This document shows, piece after piece, positions 33,211 to 42,359 of a stretch of DNA of 64,000 bases. Made by a program: the position numbers and the translations under genes. The DNA lies in the NCBI RefSeq assembly GCF_010731735.1, contig NZ_AP022588.1, positions 4,526,001 to 4,590,000 of the forward strand, given 5' to 3'. The notes beneath the pieces are model-generated. The model had not been told where the DNA came from. It did no database searches and saw nothing but the letters and a program-made list of their open reading frames with translations. Every line of letters begins with the position of its first letter. Position 1 is the stretch's first letter. Origin of the DNA: Mycolicibacterium sediminis. GTDB taxonomy: Bacteria > Actinomycetota > Actinomycetes > Mycobacteriales > Mycobacteriaceae.

Positions 33211-33654
33211 GTGAGTCGTCGAGCACTGGCCGCCCACCAGGAGATCAATCGACAGCTCTTCGAGTATGCAATCGCCTCCGACACCCACGACTGGCCACGG
33301 TTGGGCGCCTTGTTCAGCCACGGTCGGTACCACTTCGCCGACGCCGACGGAAGTGAGGCGGTGATTCGGTGGGGTGAGTCGGTGGTGAAGGACCATGCCC
33401 GTACCCAGCATGCCCTGTCCGCGGTGTCGATCGAACTCGACGACCTTGACGCACCGAGTCGGGCGCGAGTGCGCAACTACCTCAGTCTGTTCGCCGTCGA
33501 CGAGGCCGGGCCGGCCGAACTCGTTTCGGCGTGCTGGTTCGACAGCGTTTTCGAGGCAGTCGACGGTTCATGGCGATGGCGAACGCAGGTCATCACACCG
33601 CTGTTCCGTGGTGACTGGACGCTGATTCACCGCGCCCAGCAGTTCGGCCGCTAA
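33211..33654 (+). CDS. SnoaL/NTF2-like protein
   Basis: A 147-residue protein of the SnoaL_4-type NTF2 fold: EINRQLFEYAIASDTHDWPRLGALF, then RYHFADADGSEAV and WFDSVFEAVDGSWRWRTQVI. The GTG at 33211 follows GGGAGG. Such domains occur as the small subunits of ring-hydroxylating dioxygenases and as stand-alone binding proteins; there is no dioxygenase nearby, so the role is open. Confidence 0.8.
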   Translation: MSRRALAAHQEINRQLFEYAIASDTHDWPRLGALFSHGRYHFADADGSEAVIRWGESVVKDHARTQHALSAVSIELDDLDAPSRARVRNYLSLFAVDEAGPAELVSACWFDSVFEAVDGSWRWRTQVITPLFRGDWTLIHRAQQFGR

Positions 33655-33707
33655 CCGCCTTCGGCGCAGGAATAACGCCGGCGGTAGCTCCCCGGTGACA
33701 TCGGAGG

Positions 33708-36065
33708 GTGAATCCCATTACTGCACAACCAATCTCACCGGGCGACGAACTGGGCCACGGCGCGCCCGGGGCGCCCGCCGTCGGTAGGGGACCCAACCGG
33801 GGTGGTGAGTTCTCCCAGGAAGACGATCGGGCCCCGGCCGCCGGATGGGGCGCGGCGCGTAGCGTCGCGCGCGTCCTGGGCATGGCCAGGGAACCGTTGC
33901 GAGGACCCCACGCGATCCTCAAGATGAACCACGAGAACGGCGGTTTCGACTGCCCGGGGTGTGCATGGCCCGACGCCCGCGACGGTTTGCACCTCGACAT
34001 CTGCGAGAACGGCATCAAACACGTCACGTGGGAGATGACCCGCAAGAAGGTCGATCGCGACTTCTTCGCCGCGCACACCGTAACGGAGCTGTCAGGCTGG
34101 ACCGACTTCGCACTGGAGGATCAGGGCCGTCTCACCGAGCCGATGAGCTACGACCCCGTGAGCGACAGATACGTGCCCATCTCCTGGGGGGACGCCTTCG
34201 CGATGGTCGGATCCGCCCTCCGTGGCCTCGACAGCCCGCACGAGGCGGCCTTCTACACCTCGGGTCGACTGTCGAACGAAGCGACGTTCCTCTATCAGCT
34301 GTGGGTGCGCGAGTTCGGCACCAACAACCTGCCGGACTGCTCGAACATGTGTCACGAGGCATCCGGCCGCGCGCTGCAAGCTGCCCTCGGCACGGGCAAG
34401 GGCACCTGCGACATCGACGACTGGAACCAGGCGGATCTGTTGCTGGTGATGGCCGTCAATGCGGCGTCGAACGCACCTCGGATGCTCACGGCGTTGGCCG
34501 ACGCGTACCGGCGCGGCGCCCAGATCGTCCACGTGAATCCAATGGTCGAGGCCGCGTCGCGGCGCACCATCGTGCCGCACGAAATCGCCGCCATGGCCAC
34601 GTTTCACGCCACCAGGACGGGAACGATGAACGTGCAGCCGCGCATTGGCGGGGATCTGGCGCTGCTGCGGGGGGTGGCCAAGGCGGTGCTCGAACGGGCG
34701 GCCACCGACGCGAAGGCGATCGACCGTGAGTTCATCCGAAATCACACCGCTCACTTCGAGGCCTACCGCGCGCTCGTCGAGGCCACGGAGTGGTCGGACC
34801 TGGTGCGGCAGTCCGGGGTCTCGGAAAAGGACATTCGCGGGCTGGCCGCGAAGTACCTCGCCGCGAACCGCGCCGTGATCAGCTGGTGCCTCGGCCTTAC
34901 GCAGCAGGAGCACGGCGTCGACACGGTCCGCGAGATCGTCAACCTGCTGCTGCTTCGTGGCAACGTCGGGCGCGAGGGGGCGGGGCCGTCTCCGGTTCGC
35001 GGGCACAGCAACGTTCAGGGCAACCGCACATGCGGGATCGACCATCGGCCTGCCGCAACGTTTCTGGACCGCCTCGACGAGGTCTGCGGCATCACCTCGC
35101 CCCGCGAACACGGCTTGGATACCGTTGCCACGATCGAGGCCATGCGCTCGGGTGGCGTCAAGGTCTTCGTCTGCATGGGCGGAAACTTCAGCTTGGCCGC
35201 ACCAGATACCGACGCCACCTTCGAGGCCCTTCGTAACACCGAACTGACCGTCCAGGTCAGTACGAAGCTCAACCGCAGCCACCTGGTCCACGGCCGGGCC
35301 GCACTGATTCTGCCGTGCCTGGGCCGTACCGAGAAGGACGTCCAACGGGGCGGTGAACAAGGCGTCAGTGTCGAGGACTCGATGAGCATGGTGCACCTGT
35401 CCCACGGAATGCGCCGACCTCCGTCTTCACACCTGTTGTCCGAGTGCGCCATTCTGGCCGGCATGGCGAGAGCGACCCTGTCGGAGTCGTCGACTCCGTG
35501 GGAGTCCTACGTCGAGGACTACGACCGGATCCGTGACACGATGGCCGCGGTACTCGACGGCTTCGAGGATTTCAACAGGCGGGTGCGGATGCCGCTCGGG
35601 TTCCGCATCCGCCAACCCGCCAGGGAACGTGTGTTCCTCACCGCGTCGGGGAGGGCTGAGTTCGCACCGTCACCGTTGCCCGACGTACTGCCGCCGCCCG
35701 GAAGGCTCGTGCTGTCCACGGTGCGTTCTCACGATCAGTGGAACACCACCATCTATTCCGACGACGATCGTTACCGAGGGGTGAAGAACCTCCGAACCCT
35801 CCTCTTCATGAATCGGGCCGACATGACCGAGCGAGGGCTCGCCGAGTTCGACCTCATCGACATCACCAGCTTTGCCAGGGACGGCAGCACCCGCACCGTG
35901 TGGGGGTACCGGGTGATCGCCTACGACATCCCGGCCGGGAACGTGTGCGGTTACATGCCGGAGCTGAATCTGCTGTGCGCGATCGGTGACTTCAGCAGCC
36001 AGAGTGATCAACCGCTGATGAAGCACCAGATCGTCTCCGTCGACAAATCGGCTGAGCTGCCCTGA
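33708..36065 (+). CDS. FdhF/YdeP-family molybdopterin oxidoreductase
   Basis: A 785-residue protein of the bis-MGD molybdopterin family. The N-terminal YdeP motif GGFDCPGCAWPD is at about residues 83-94, followed by the catalytic Mo-cofactor domain (AAFYTSGRLSNEATFLYQ, NNLPDCSNMCHEASG) and a C-terminal molydop-binding domain (TIYSDDDRYRGVKNLR). Members lack the [4Fe-4S] cysteine set of formate dehydrogenases; E. coli YdeP is linked to acid resistance, and the substrate is not known. The start is a GTG after GGAGG. No maturation gene (FdhD) lies within the window. Confidence 0.9.
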   Translation: MNPITAQPISPGDELGHGAPGAPAVGRGPNRGGEFSQEDDRAPAAGWGAARSVARVLGMAREPLRGPHAILKMNHENGGFDCPGCAWPDARDGLHLDICENGIKHVTWEMTRKKVDRDFFAAHTVTELSGWTDFALEDQGRLTEPMSYDPVSDRYVPISWGDAFAMVGSALRGLDSPHEAAFYTSGRLSNEATFLYQLWVREFGTNNLPDCSNMCHEASGRALQAALGTGKGTCDIDDWNQADLLLVMAVNAASNAPRMLTALADAYRRGAQIVHVNPMVEAASRRTIVPHEIAAMATFHATRTGTMNVQPRIGGDLALLRGVAKAVLERAATDAKAIDREFIRNHTAHFEAYRALVEATEWSDLVRQSGVSEKDIRGLAAKYLAANRAVISWCLGLTQQEHGVDTVREIVNLLLLRGNVGREGAGPSPVRGHSNVQGNRTCGIDHRPAATFLDRLDEVCGITSPREHGLDTVATIEAMRSGGVKVFVCMGGNFSLAAPDTDATFEALRNTELTVQVSTKLNRSHLVHGRAALILPCLGRTEKDVQRGGEQGVSVEDSMSMVHLSHGMRRPPSSHLLSECAILAGMARATLSESSTPWESYVEDYDRIRDTMAAVLDGFEDFNRRVRMPLGFRIRQPARERVFLTASGRAEFAPSPLPDVLPPPGRLVLSTVRSHDQWNTTIYSDDDRYRGVKNLRTLLFMNRADMTERGLAEFDLIDITSFARDGSTRTVWGYRVIAYDIPAGNVCGYMPELNLLCAIGDFSSQSDQPLMKHQIVSVDKSAELP

Positions 36066-36088
36066 GATCGGGCGCGCCCCTGATGAGA

Positions 36089-37300
36089 CTACGGTGAGCG
36101 CGCGAGCTGGACTGCACCCACCGCCACCAGTGCGCACGCCGTCATCGTGATCGCCATGGGAACGGCGGTGGCGCTACCCGCTAGACCCACCAGCGGAGAC
36201 ACGATGGCAGCCAGCGAGTACTGGAGCAGTCCGAGCACCGCCGAACCTGTTCCCGCCACGCGGCGGACCTGATCGAGCGCGAGCGAGGTGGCGTTGGCCA
36301 CCACCAGGCCGAGGCTGGTTACGGTGCACCACAGCAGCGGCAGCATGACCCAGATCGTCGGGCCGGCGACGGCGTCGACCAGGACGAGGCTGGAGAACAC
36401 CGCCATCAGTGCGGTGCCCGTCGTCAGCAGGCGTCGCTGGCCGAACCGACCGACGATCCTGGCGTTGACGGCGTTCATGGCCAGCAGCCCGAATGCATTC
36501 GCGGCAACCGCGATTCCATTGCCCACGGTCGACAGACCCAGGATGGTCTGCAGGACGAAGGGTGAGGCCGAGATGAAGGCGAACATCACCGAGAAGCCGA
36601 ATGCAAAGGCCAAGGTGTACCCGACGTAGTGACGGTTGCCAAGCACGTTCTCACCCTCGCGCAAAGTATTTGCGCGACTGGCCTTCGAGTGGCCCGACGC
36701 GGGATGGGTCTCGGAGAGCACGAAGGTCGCGCCGAGCACCATCACGACAGCGAGGGCGGTCAGAATCCAGAACACACCACGCCAGCCAATCAACCCCGAC
36801 AGGCCCCCGCCAATGAGCGGGGCCACGATGGGTGCTGCGCCGTTGATGATCATCATCAGACTGAAGATCCGCGCCGCAGCCGCCCCCTCGGCCCGGTCGG
36901 ACACCATTGCCCGACTGAGCACGACACCGGCGGCGCCGCCGAACCCTTGCAGGAATCGGAACACTGCAAGAAGCCCGACGGAGGGCGCGAGCGCACACGC
37001 GGCACCGGCGGCGGTGCACAGGACCGTCCCCATCAGCAGGAGCGGGCGCCGCCCCCACCGGTCGGACAACGGCCCCACCAATTGGCCCGTGGCCATCCCG
37101 ACCATGAAGGTCATCAAGGTCACCTGCGTGGCCGACGGGGCGGCACCGAATTCGGCAGTCATGGCGGGGAAGTCCGGAAGATACATGTCCACCGACAGCG
37201 GACCGACGGCGGTGAGAAGCGCGAGGACCCAGAGCCAGCTGATTGGAAACGGGGCAGTTGGCGAGATCGGCGTCAACGTGAAAGGGTCCCTGGACGGCAC
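36089..37300 (-). CDS. MFS drug-resistance transporter, Bcr/CflA type
   Basis: A 403-residue protein with about 12 membrane segments. Bcr/CflA signatures are VDMYLPDFPAMTAEFGA in the first loop, GQLVGPLSDRWGRRPLLL as motif A, and RFLQGFGGAAGVVLSRAMV. It should export small molecules by proton antiport. There is no ATG near the N-terminus; the GTG at 37298-37300 is the best start, with a TTG at 37276 possible. It lies 101 bases downstream of the quinone reductase on the same strand and ends 23 bases from the convergent molybdopterin gene. Confidence 0.87.
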   Translation of the reverse strand: MPSRDPFTLTPISPTAPFPISWLWVLALLTAVGPLSVDMYLPDFPAMTAEFGAAPSATQVTLMTFMVGMATGQLVGPLSDRWGRRPLLLMGTVLCTAAGAACALAPSVGLLAVFRFLQGFGGAAGVVLSRAMVSDRAEGAAAARIFSLMMIINGAAPIVAPLIGGGLSGLIGWRGVFWILTALAVVMVLGATFVLSETHPASGHSKASRANTLREGENVLGNRHYVGYTLAFAFGFSVMFAFISASPFVLQTILGLSTVGNGIAVAANAFGLLAMNAVNARIVGRFGQRRLLTTGTALMAVFSSLVLVDAVAGPTIWVMLPLLWCTVTSLGLVVANATSLALDQVRRVAGTGSAVLGLLQYSLAAIVSPLVGLAGSATAVPMAITMTACALVAVGAVQLARSP

Positions 37301-37401
37301 TGCGGCATCACCCGGGCACCGTACGTCGAATGTCGCCTTGCCCGGCGTCTTTAGGCGGTAGTCACCGATCCGACGACGCGTCCAACCGTGTTTACGACGA
37401 C

Positions 37402-38394
37402 TCAGGCGTCCATGACCGCGATGAGGACCTTGCCTTGCGCCGCGCCCCTCTCGACCGCGTCGTGTCCGTCGGCGGTGCGGTCGAGGGGAAGGATGAGACC
37501 GATCTCTGGGCGATATGCACCCGCGGTGAGACAACTCGTAATGTCCTTTACTGCTGCCTGTTTCGCCGACGTCGGCATGGTGTAGACGTAGACGAAGCGC
37601 ACGGCTCCGTTTACCAGCATGAAGGGCAGCACCGGTACCGGCACCGTGGCGTCGCGATCGCCTACCGAGTACGCGCTGATCGCTCCGCCGTTCGCCAGGC
37701 ACGCGAGGTCGAGCTCCCCGTTGGCGACGACGTCGACATCGACGATGTGATCGACGCCAGCCCCGTCCGTGCCGGCCTTGACGTCGACAGCCACGTCACC
37801 CTGGCGCAGGTTCAGAACGAGGTCGGCACCGGCCCGGCGAACGACCTCCATCTGCTCGGGTCGGCGGACCGTCGCCACCACCCAGGCGCCGCCCCACTTG
37901 GCCAGTTGAACTGCGGCTGAGCCCACCGCACCGGCACCGCCGTGGACCATCACGCGTCGGCCTCGCAGGTCCCCGTCGGCGAAGAGGCACCGATGCGCGG
38001 TCATTGCTGGAACGCCCAGCGATGCACCCACGTCGAACGACGTGGCGTCCGGCAACGCAATCGCGTTAGCCGACGGCACCGCCACGTACTCCGCCGCCGT
38101 CCCTCCCGCCCGGCCGTACTGGGCCTCGTAGACCCAGACGCGTTGACCGAGTCGGTCGGGAGACACGCCCGCGCCCACCGATTCGATGACTCCGGCCCCG
38201 TCCTGATGGGGAATGATGCGGTCGAACGGCATCTTCGACACGAAGCCGGTGCGGTTCTTGACGTCGCTGGGGTTTATGCCCGACCGGTAAACACGGACCA
38301 GCACCTCTCCCGTTCCCGCCACCGGGGCGGGGAGGTCGCCGACCGCGAGAACGTCGTGAGCCGGTCCCTGGCGGTCGTAATAGATGGCGCGCAT
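37402..38394 (-). CDS. NADPH:quinone reductase (zinc-less MDR)
   Basis: A 330-residue medium-chain reductase. The N-terminal part has VLVRVYRSGINPSDVKNRTG and the cofactor motif is VHGGAGAVGSAAVQLAKWGG. The catalytic zinc ligands are lacking. It would reduce quinones or conjugated carbonyls with NADPH. The ATG at 38392-38394 is preferred to a TTG six bases earlier. The upstream gap carries a small inverted repeat (GCTGT at 38441, ACAGC at 38452) that might be an operator. Confidence 0.88.
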   Translation of the reverse strand: MRAIYYDRQGPAHDVLAVGDLPAPVAGTGEVLVRVYRSGINPSDVKNRTGFVSKMPFDRIIPHQDGAGVIESVGAGVSPDRLGQRVWVYEAQYGRAGGTAAEYVAVPSANAIALPDATSFDVGASLGVPAMTAHRCLFADGDLRGRRVMVHGGAGAVGSAAVQLAKWGGAWVVATVRRPEQMEVVRRAGADLVLNLRQGDVAVDVKAGTDGAGVDHIVDVDVVANGELDLACLANGGAISAYSVGDRDATVPVPVLPFMLVNGAVRFVYVYTMPTSAKQAAVKDITSCLTAGAYRPEIGLILPLDRTADGHDAVERGAAQGKVLIAVMDA

Positions 38395-38440
38395 GGACAA
38401 CTATTGTAAGCGGAGCCGATCTGAGAACGGTATGAAACCA

Positions 38441-38456
38441 GCTGTATAAGAACAGC
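38441..38456. promoter_or_regulatory. Inverted repeat GCTGT-N6-ACAGC
   Basis: Perfect 5-bp arms 47-62 bases upstream of the quinone reductase start, in the divergent gap shared with the cutinase. Short, so weak evidence for an operator. Confidence 0.3.
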
Positions 38457-38505
38457 ATTCGGCGTAGGCACCGTGATACGCAGGATCCCCACTCGGTAGA
38501 ACCTA

Positions 38506-38514
38506 CCTATCTCG
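38506..38514 (+). promoter_or_regulatory. CCTATCTCG motif, copy 3
   Basis: CCTATCTCG followed by TGGG, with ACTCGGT 14 bases upstream; it lies 105 bases before the cutinase ATG. Confidence 0.35.
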
Positions 38515-38619
38515 TGGGCGGTGGGTTTGCCGTGGGCCACACTTCGCGGAAACCCCGGCAACCGCGTGACGGGCAGTTCATCGAAGGAGCAGGACATCAA
38601 GCAATCTATCTGGGTCACG

Positions 38620-39297
38620 ATGAAGACCGTCACGGCGGCAACACTCGTCGCGGGCGGAGCGGTCGCCGTCGCGAACCTCAGTTCCGCCACCGCGGCCGCG
38701 GACGGCTGCCCGGAGGTGCTGGTGGTCTTTGCGCGCGGTACGTTCGAGGGGCCGGGCGCGGGCAAGGTGGGCGATCCATTCGTCGCCGCGATGCGGGCTC
38801 GCGCGGGCCAGCGCACCGTCGACGAGCATCCGGTGGACTACCCTGCTTCGCTGGACTTTCCGCGAGTCGTCGACGGGGTGATCGATGCCAGCGACACCAT
38901 TCGCGACATCGCGCAGTCCTGCCCCACGACGAAGGTGGTGCTGGGTGGCTACTCTCAGGGGGCCGCGGTGGCGGCGTACACCACCTTCGACCACCTGCCG
39001 CCGAACTACGATCTCCCGCCGGGCATTGTCGGCCCGCTGTCATCAGAGGTCGCCTCGCACGTCGCGGCTGTGGTGCTGTTCGGGCTCCCGACGGATGGCG
39101 TCGTCTCCCTGCTGGACTCACAGGCGCCGCCCATCGTCATCGGCGCCCCGTTCAACGGCAAGGTGCTGCAACTGTGCAATCCGGGTGATCCGGTCTGCGA
39201 GCCCGGCGGGCGAGACCGTCCCGCCCACAGTGCCTACGTCGACAACGGGTCGATCGACCAGGCGGCAGACTTCGCCGCGGCGGCACTGCACTGGTGA
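38620..39297 (+). CDS. Secreted cutinase-family esterase
   Basis: A 225-residue protein. A Sec signal ends near residue 28 (AAADGCPE), followed by the cutinase domain: VVFARGTFEGPG oxyanion region, nucleophile Ser112 in GGYSQGA, Asp in LCNPGDPVC and His in DRPAHSAYVDNG. The four cysteines give the two usual disulfides. Mycobacterial cutinase-like proteins hydrolyse lipid and phospholipid esters outside the cell. The ATG at 38620 lacks a good ribosome site; GAAGGAG at 38583-38589 points instead to an ATC at 38595 in the same frame, which would add IKQSIWVT. Confidence 0.9.
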   Translation: MKTVTAATLVAGGAVAVANLSSATAAADGCPEVLVVFARGTFEGPGAGKVGDPFVAAMRARAGQRTVDEHPVDYPASLDFPRVVDGVIDASDTIRDIAQSCPTTKVVLGGYSQGAAVAAYTTFDHLPPNYDLPPGIVGPLSSEVASHVAAVVLFGLPTDGVVSLLDSQAPPIVIGAPFNGKVLQLCNPGDPVCEPGGRDRPAHSAYVDNGSIDQAADFAAAALHW

Positions 39298-39518
39298 TGA
39301 GATTCTCGCGTCGTCACGGACCCAAGAAGGGTGGGGGCGTCTTCCCCGTCTCTTCCTACCCCGCCTCCCGTCAGCACGGCGAACCACTGACGCCGCAGTC
39401 GCTTTCAGACTGGCAATTCGACCCGGGTTCGCGCGCGTCGGGATTCATCGTCGTAACCGATCTCAGAAATTCGATACTGCGTCTTCCCCACGTGCTGGCG
39501 GCCGACCACACTGAGGGA

Positions 39519-40016
39519 GTGTCACAGAGAACCAGCAGAGCGTTCCGCTCAACACTTACGTGGGCGACCGCTACTACCGTCTTTTGTTGTTCGACGGCAA
39601 CGATATTCGCGCCAGCTGCCGGAGCGGAGCCGCCGCCTCTTCCGCCGTCGCAGCCGCGCGTCCCCGGCGCGCAGAGCGCACCATTCGGCCCCTTGCAACT
39701 GACGCCGCCAGCCTTCGTGAATGGACCACCACGAGAGCAGCTCGATGCCCGCGGCGCCGGTATTGGTTCGCTCTCGCAGTTAGGGGGCCCCGCGGCGGTG
39801 ATGCCGAACGCAAAACCCGGACCCGCAACCCGGATAGCGGTCGGAGTGGCGGGGCCGGGAAGCGCCTTCAGCAGTAGCGTCCTCTCCGACATCGATCACG
39901 GCGCGCTCGCGGCTCCGGAGGCGCCTTCGGCCCCCCCGGAAGCTCCGGTTGTCACCGCCGGTGTCGATCTCGGCGCGCCGCCGTCACTGCCAATCACATT
40001 GGTGCCGGCGGAATGA
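39519..40016 (+). CDS. Secreted proline/alanine-rich protein
   Basis: A 165-residue exported protein from the GTG at 39519, after GAGGGA. The signal peptide (RSTLTWATATTVFCCSTAT, then FAPAAGAEP) is cut near residue 37. The mature part is rich in Pro, Ala, Gly and Ser, with low-complexity stretches such as AAPEAPSAPPEAPVV, and is probably unstructured. I do not recognise a family. Its stop overlaps the MspA porin start (ATGA at 40013-40016), so it should be made together with the porin. Confidence 0.7.
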   Translation: MSQRTSRAFRSTLTWATATTVFCCSTATIFAPAAGAEPPPLPPSQPRVPGAQSAPFGPLQLTPPAFVNGPPREQLDARGAGIGSLSQLGGPAAVMPNAKPGPATRIAVGVAGPGSAFSSSVLSDIDHGALAAPEAPSAPPEAPVVTAGVDLGAPPSLPITLVPAE

Positions 40017-40681
40017 GGGCTCGGGGATTGACGCAACATCGCCTCTGCACAGTCGTAGCGCTGGCGACCGCGGCTGCCGCCGTGGCGACGTTGGGGATCG
40101 CATCCGCGCAGGCCGACGGCCAGCCGATGACGGCAAAGACGGACACGAAACAGACGCGCGGCGGCCTCAGCCTGACGCTGACGCTCGCGAATGAGGTTGT
40201 GAACTCGGTACCGAACCTTGCCGCAGCGGCCAATTCCCGAGAGGCGTTCGTGACTTACGAGGCGACCGCGAACGCGAGTGGGAACGGACTGCCCATCACC
40301 GACAGCACGTTCGTCGCCGGATATCAGTTGGGGTGTCAGACCGACGTTTCCAGTGGCCTCCAACTAGGCGGCGCCGGCGCCATAGCGCCATCCGGCGCAG
40401 TGGGTTTCAGCCCCGCTGGCCCCGCCGTCAACGCTGGTCTGGGCGGCGGCCTGACCGGCTACCTGCAGACCAACCTGCAACCGGGCGTCATCGTTGACCT
40501 TCCCATGGCCAGTATGCCGTTGAGCCCTGGCGGACTTGGCATGCTCGACGTCACCAACGTCCACATCAAGGCCGACGCCTGCGGTGGGCCGGTGACGATC
40601 CGGTCCTTCGCCTACGTCCGTATCGGGACCGAGGTCGAACGGTCCGAGTTCGCCGTCTACGGCGATCCAATTCGCATCTAA
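40013..40681 (+). CDS. MspA-family outer-membrane porin
   Basis: A 222-residue protein with a signal peptide cut near ASAQADG (about residue 33). The mature sequence follows MspA: an N-terminal GLSLTLTLANEVVNSVPNL, central YQLGCQTDVSSGLQLGG, LQPGVIVDLPM and the C-terminal RSFAYVRIGTEVERSEFAVYGDP. MspA proteins form octameric channels in the mycobacterial outer membrane for small hydrophilic solutes. Two extra cysteines (CQTD and ADACGG) are not in the classical MspA and may form a disulfide. Translationally coupled to the upstream secreted protein. Confidence 0.9.
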   Translation: MRARGLTQHRLCTVVALATAAAAVATLGIASAQADGQPMTAKTDTKQTRGGLSLTLTLANEVVNSVPNLAAAANSREAFVTYEATANASGNGLPITDSTFVAGYQLGCQTDVSSGLQLGGAGAIAPSGAVGFSPAGPAVNAGLGGGLTGYLQTNLQPGVIVDLPMASMPLSPGGLGMLDVTNVHIKADACGGPVTIRSFAYVRIGTEVERSEFAVYGDPIRI

Positions 40682-40705
40682 AAACACAACTAGTGAAGGA
40701 GCTCC

Positions 40706-41338
40706 ATGTCCAACAATTCCTATCCCGCAGTACGGCTCGACCGCAAGCGCGCTGCGATGGTCTTCGTCGACCATCAGGCAGGACTACTTCTTGGCGTGCA
40801 GGACCACGACAAAGAGGAACTTCGCCGCAATGTCATTGCCCTGGCGCTGATCGCGAAGGCGTTCGAGGTGCCGGTCATCATGACGACAAGCGCCGCCGAC
40901 GGGCCCAATGGTCCAGTGATCTCCGAACTCGCATCGGTCGTCCCCGATGCCACCATCGTGCATCGGCCGGGCGAGATCGACGCCATGGACAACCCCGATT
41001 TTGCGGCTGCATTGCGCGATAGCGGCCGCGACCAACTGATCCTGTCGGGCATCAGCACCGACGTTTGTGTGTCCTTCGTGGCGCAGTCCGCGATCGCCGC
41101 CGGATACGGCGCGTGGGCGGTCACGGATGCGTCCGGCACATGGAGCACGTTGTCGGCCGACGCGGCCTGTGACCGGATGTCGCGTGCCGGCGTCATTCTG
41201 ACGAGCACGGTTGCCGTAGCCGCGGAGCTCCTCGTCGATTGGCGAACCAAGGGCGGTGATCAGATCGCCTCGATCTTCGGCCAGTATGCGATTCCCGCCT
41301 ACTCGTCGCTCTTGGCGTTCGCCAAGAGCGGCGGCTAA
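40706..41338 (+). CDS. Isochorismatase-family hydrolase (YcaC-like)
   Basis: A 210-residue cysteine hydrolase. The catalytic triad positions are visible: Asp22 in MVFVDHQ, a Lys in the following region and Cys121 in GISTDVCVSF. It resembles YcaC and related amidases of unknown substrate. The ATG follows GAAGGAG at ideal spacing. It lies 24 bases after the porin and ends 27 bases from the convergent LysR gene. Confidence 0.88.
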   Translation: MSNNSYPAVRLDRKRAAMVFVDHQAGLLLGVQDHDKEELRRNVIALALIAKAFEVPVIMTTSAADGPNGPVISELASVVPDATIVHRPGEIDAMDNPDFAAALRDSGRDQLILSGISTDVCVSFVAQSAIAAGYGAWAVTDASGTWSTLSADAACDRMSRAGVILTSTVAVAAELLVDWRTKGGDQIASIFGQYAIPAYSSLLAFAKSGG

Positions 41339-41365
41339 CACCCACGCACACCGCGCTTCACGGTG

Positions 41366-42298
41366 TCAGGACGCGTCAGCTTCAGATCGGCTCGCCGCTG
41401 ATGGAAAGTCGGCCCGTATCTCGACGGACGTCGCCAACTCCACGAAACGTCGTGCTGCCGAGCCGGGTTCCCGGCTCGGCAGCCAGTGCAGCATCGTCGG
41501 CACGTACCTCGTGGGAGACAACGCCCGTACCGCGACCCCGTCGTTGGGCGCCATCGTCGAAGGAGTCGTGAGAATCCAGTCGACTTCGTTCTGCTGCAAC
41601 CACTGCCATGCAGCAGGATCAGTGTCCGCGAGTTCAACGACCGGAGGAGCCACACCCGCATCGCGAAGCGCTTGCTTTTGCGCGCGCACCCAGGTCGGGA
41701 ACAAGCCCTCGCTGTGCACGCCGAGCGTTTCATTGGCCAGTTCACCAAGGTCGACGGTGGCGTTCCGCGCCAGTCGATGATCGCTTCGGAACCCGACGAA
41801 CAACCTCTCCCTGCAGATTGCTCGACTGGACAACCCCAGCTGCGGCGGCACCGGACCGCACGTCAACCCGACGTCGATCTGTCCCTCTGATAGGGCAGCA
41901 CACAGGTCGTTGAGCCACATCGGCTGGACCTGTAGTGCAAGTCCTGGGGTTTCGTCGCGCAGTGCCGCGTCCAGATGCCGCGGGATGCCTGGCGCCACGG
42001 GCGGCGTGACGCCCAACCGAACGGTGCCGACTTCACCGTCGGCCCACCGGCGCACACCAACGGTAGCCGCAGTGACGCTCTCCAGAATTGCTTCGGCGCG
42101 TCGGTGGAACTCGACTCCTGCCTCCGTCAAGGCCACCCGCCTGGCATTGCGATCAAGCAGTTTCGTGCCCATCTCGTGTTCCAGGCGACGCACCAGTCCA
42201 CTGACGGCGGGCTGGCCCATGCGAAGCTTTTCCGCGGCGCGCCCGAAGTGCAATTCCGAGGCGACGGCGACGAACGCTTGCATCTCTCGCAGTTCCAC
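41366..42298 (-). CDS. LysR-family regulator 1
   Basis: A 310-residue regulator. The HTH is at residues 1-60 (ELREMQAFVAVASELHFGRAAEKL, QPAVSGLVRRLEHEMGTKLL) and the LysR substrate domain at about 90-290 (GTVRLGVTPPVAPGIPRHL). It starts at a GTG at 42296-42298. Two close paralogues lie within 3.3 kb. A 20-bp palindrome is 17 bases upstream and nearly matches one before LysR 2, suggesting autoregulation and cross-talk. It is divergent from the TetR gene, the likely other target. Confidence 0.9.
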   Translation of the reverse strand: MELREMQAFVAVASELHFGRAAEKLRMGQPAVSGLVRRLEHEMGTKLLDRNARRVALTEAGVEFHRRAEAILESVTAATVGVRRWADGEVGTVRLGVTPPVAPGIPRHLDAALRDETPGLALQVQPMWLNDLCAALSEGQIDVGLTCGPVPPQLGLSSRAICRERLFVGFRSDHRLARNATVDLGELANETLGVHSEGLFPTWVRAQKQALRDAGVAPPVVELADTDPAAWQWLQQNEVDWILTTPSTMAPNDGVAVRALSPTRYVPTMLHWLPSREPGSAARRFVELATSVEIRADFPSAASRSEADAS

Positions 42299-42314
42299 GT
42301 GACTAGCATATTTG

Positions 42315-42334
42315 CTTGTTTGCCCGCAGACAAG
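42315..42334. promoter_or_regulatory. LysR operator palindrome, copy A
   Basis: CTTGTTTGCCCGCAGACAAG, a near-perfect palindrome with one mismatched pair outside the centre. It is 17 bases upstream of the LysR 1 start in the gap shared with the TetR gene. 18 of its 20 bases match the copy at 44428-44447. Confidence 0.65.
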
Positions 42335-42359
42335 CGTCGTGTTCGGCCGGGCCCGGTGT

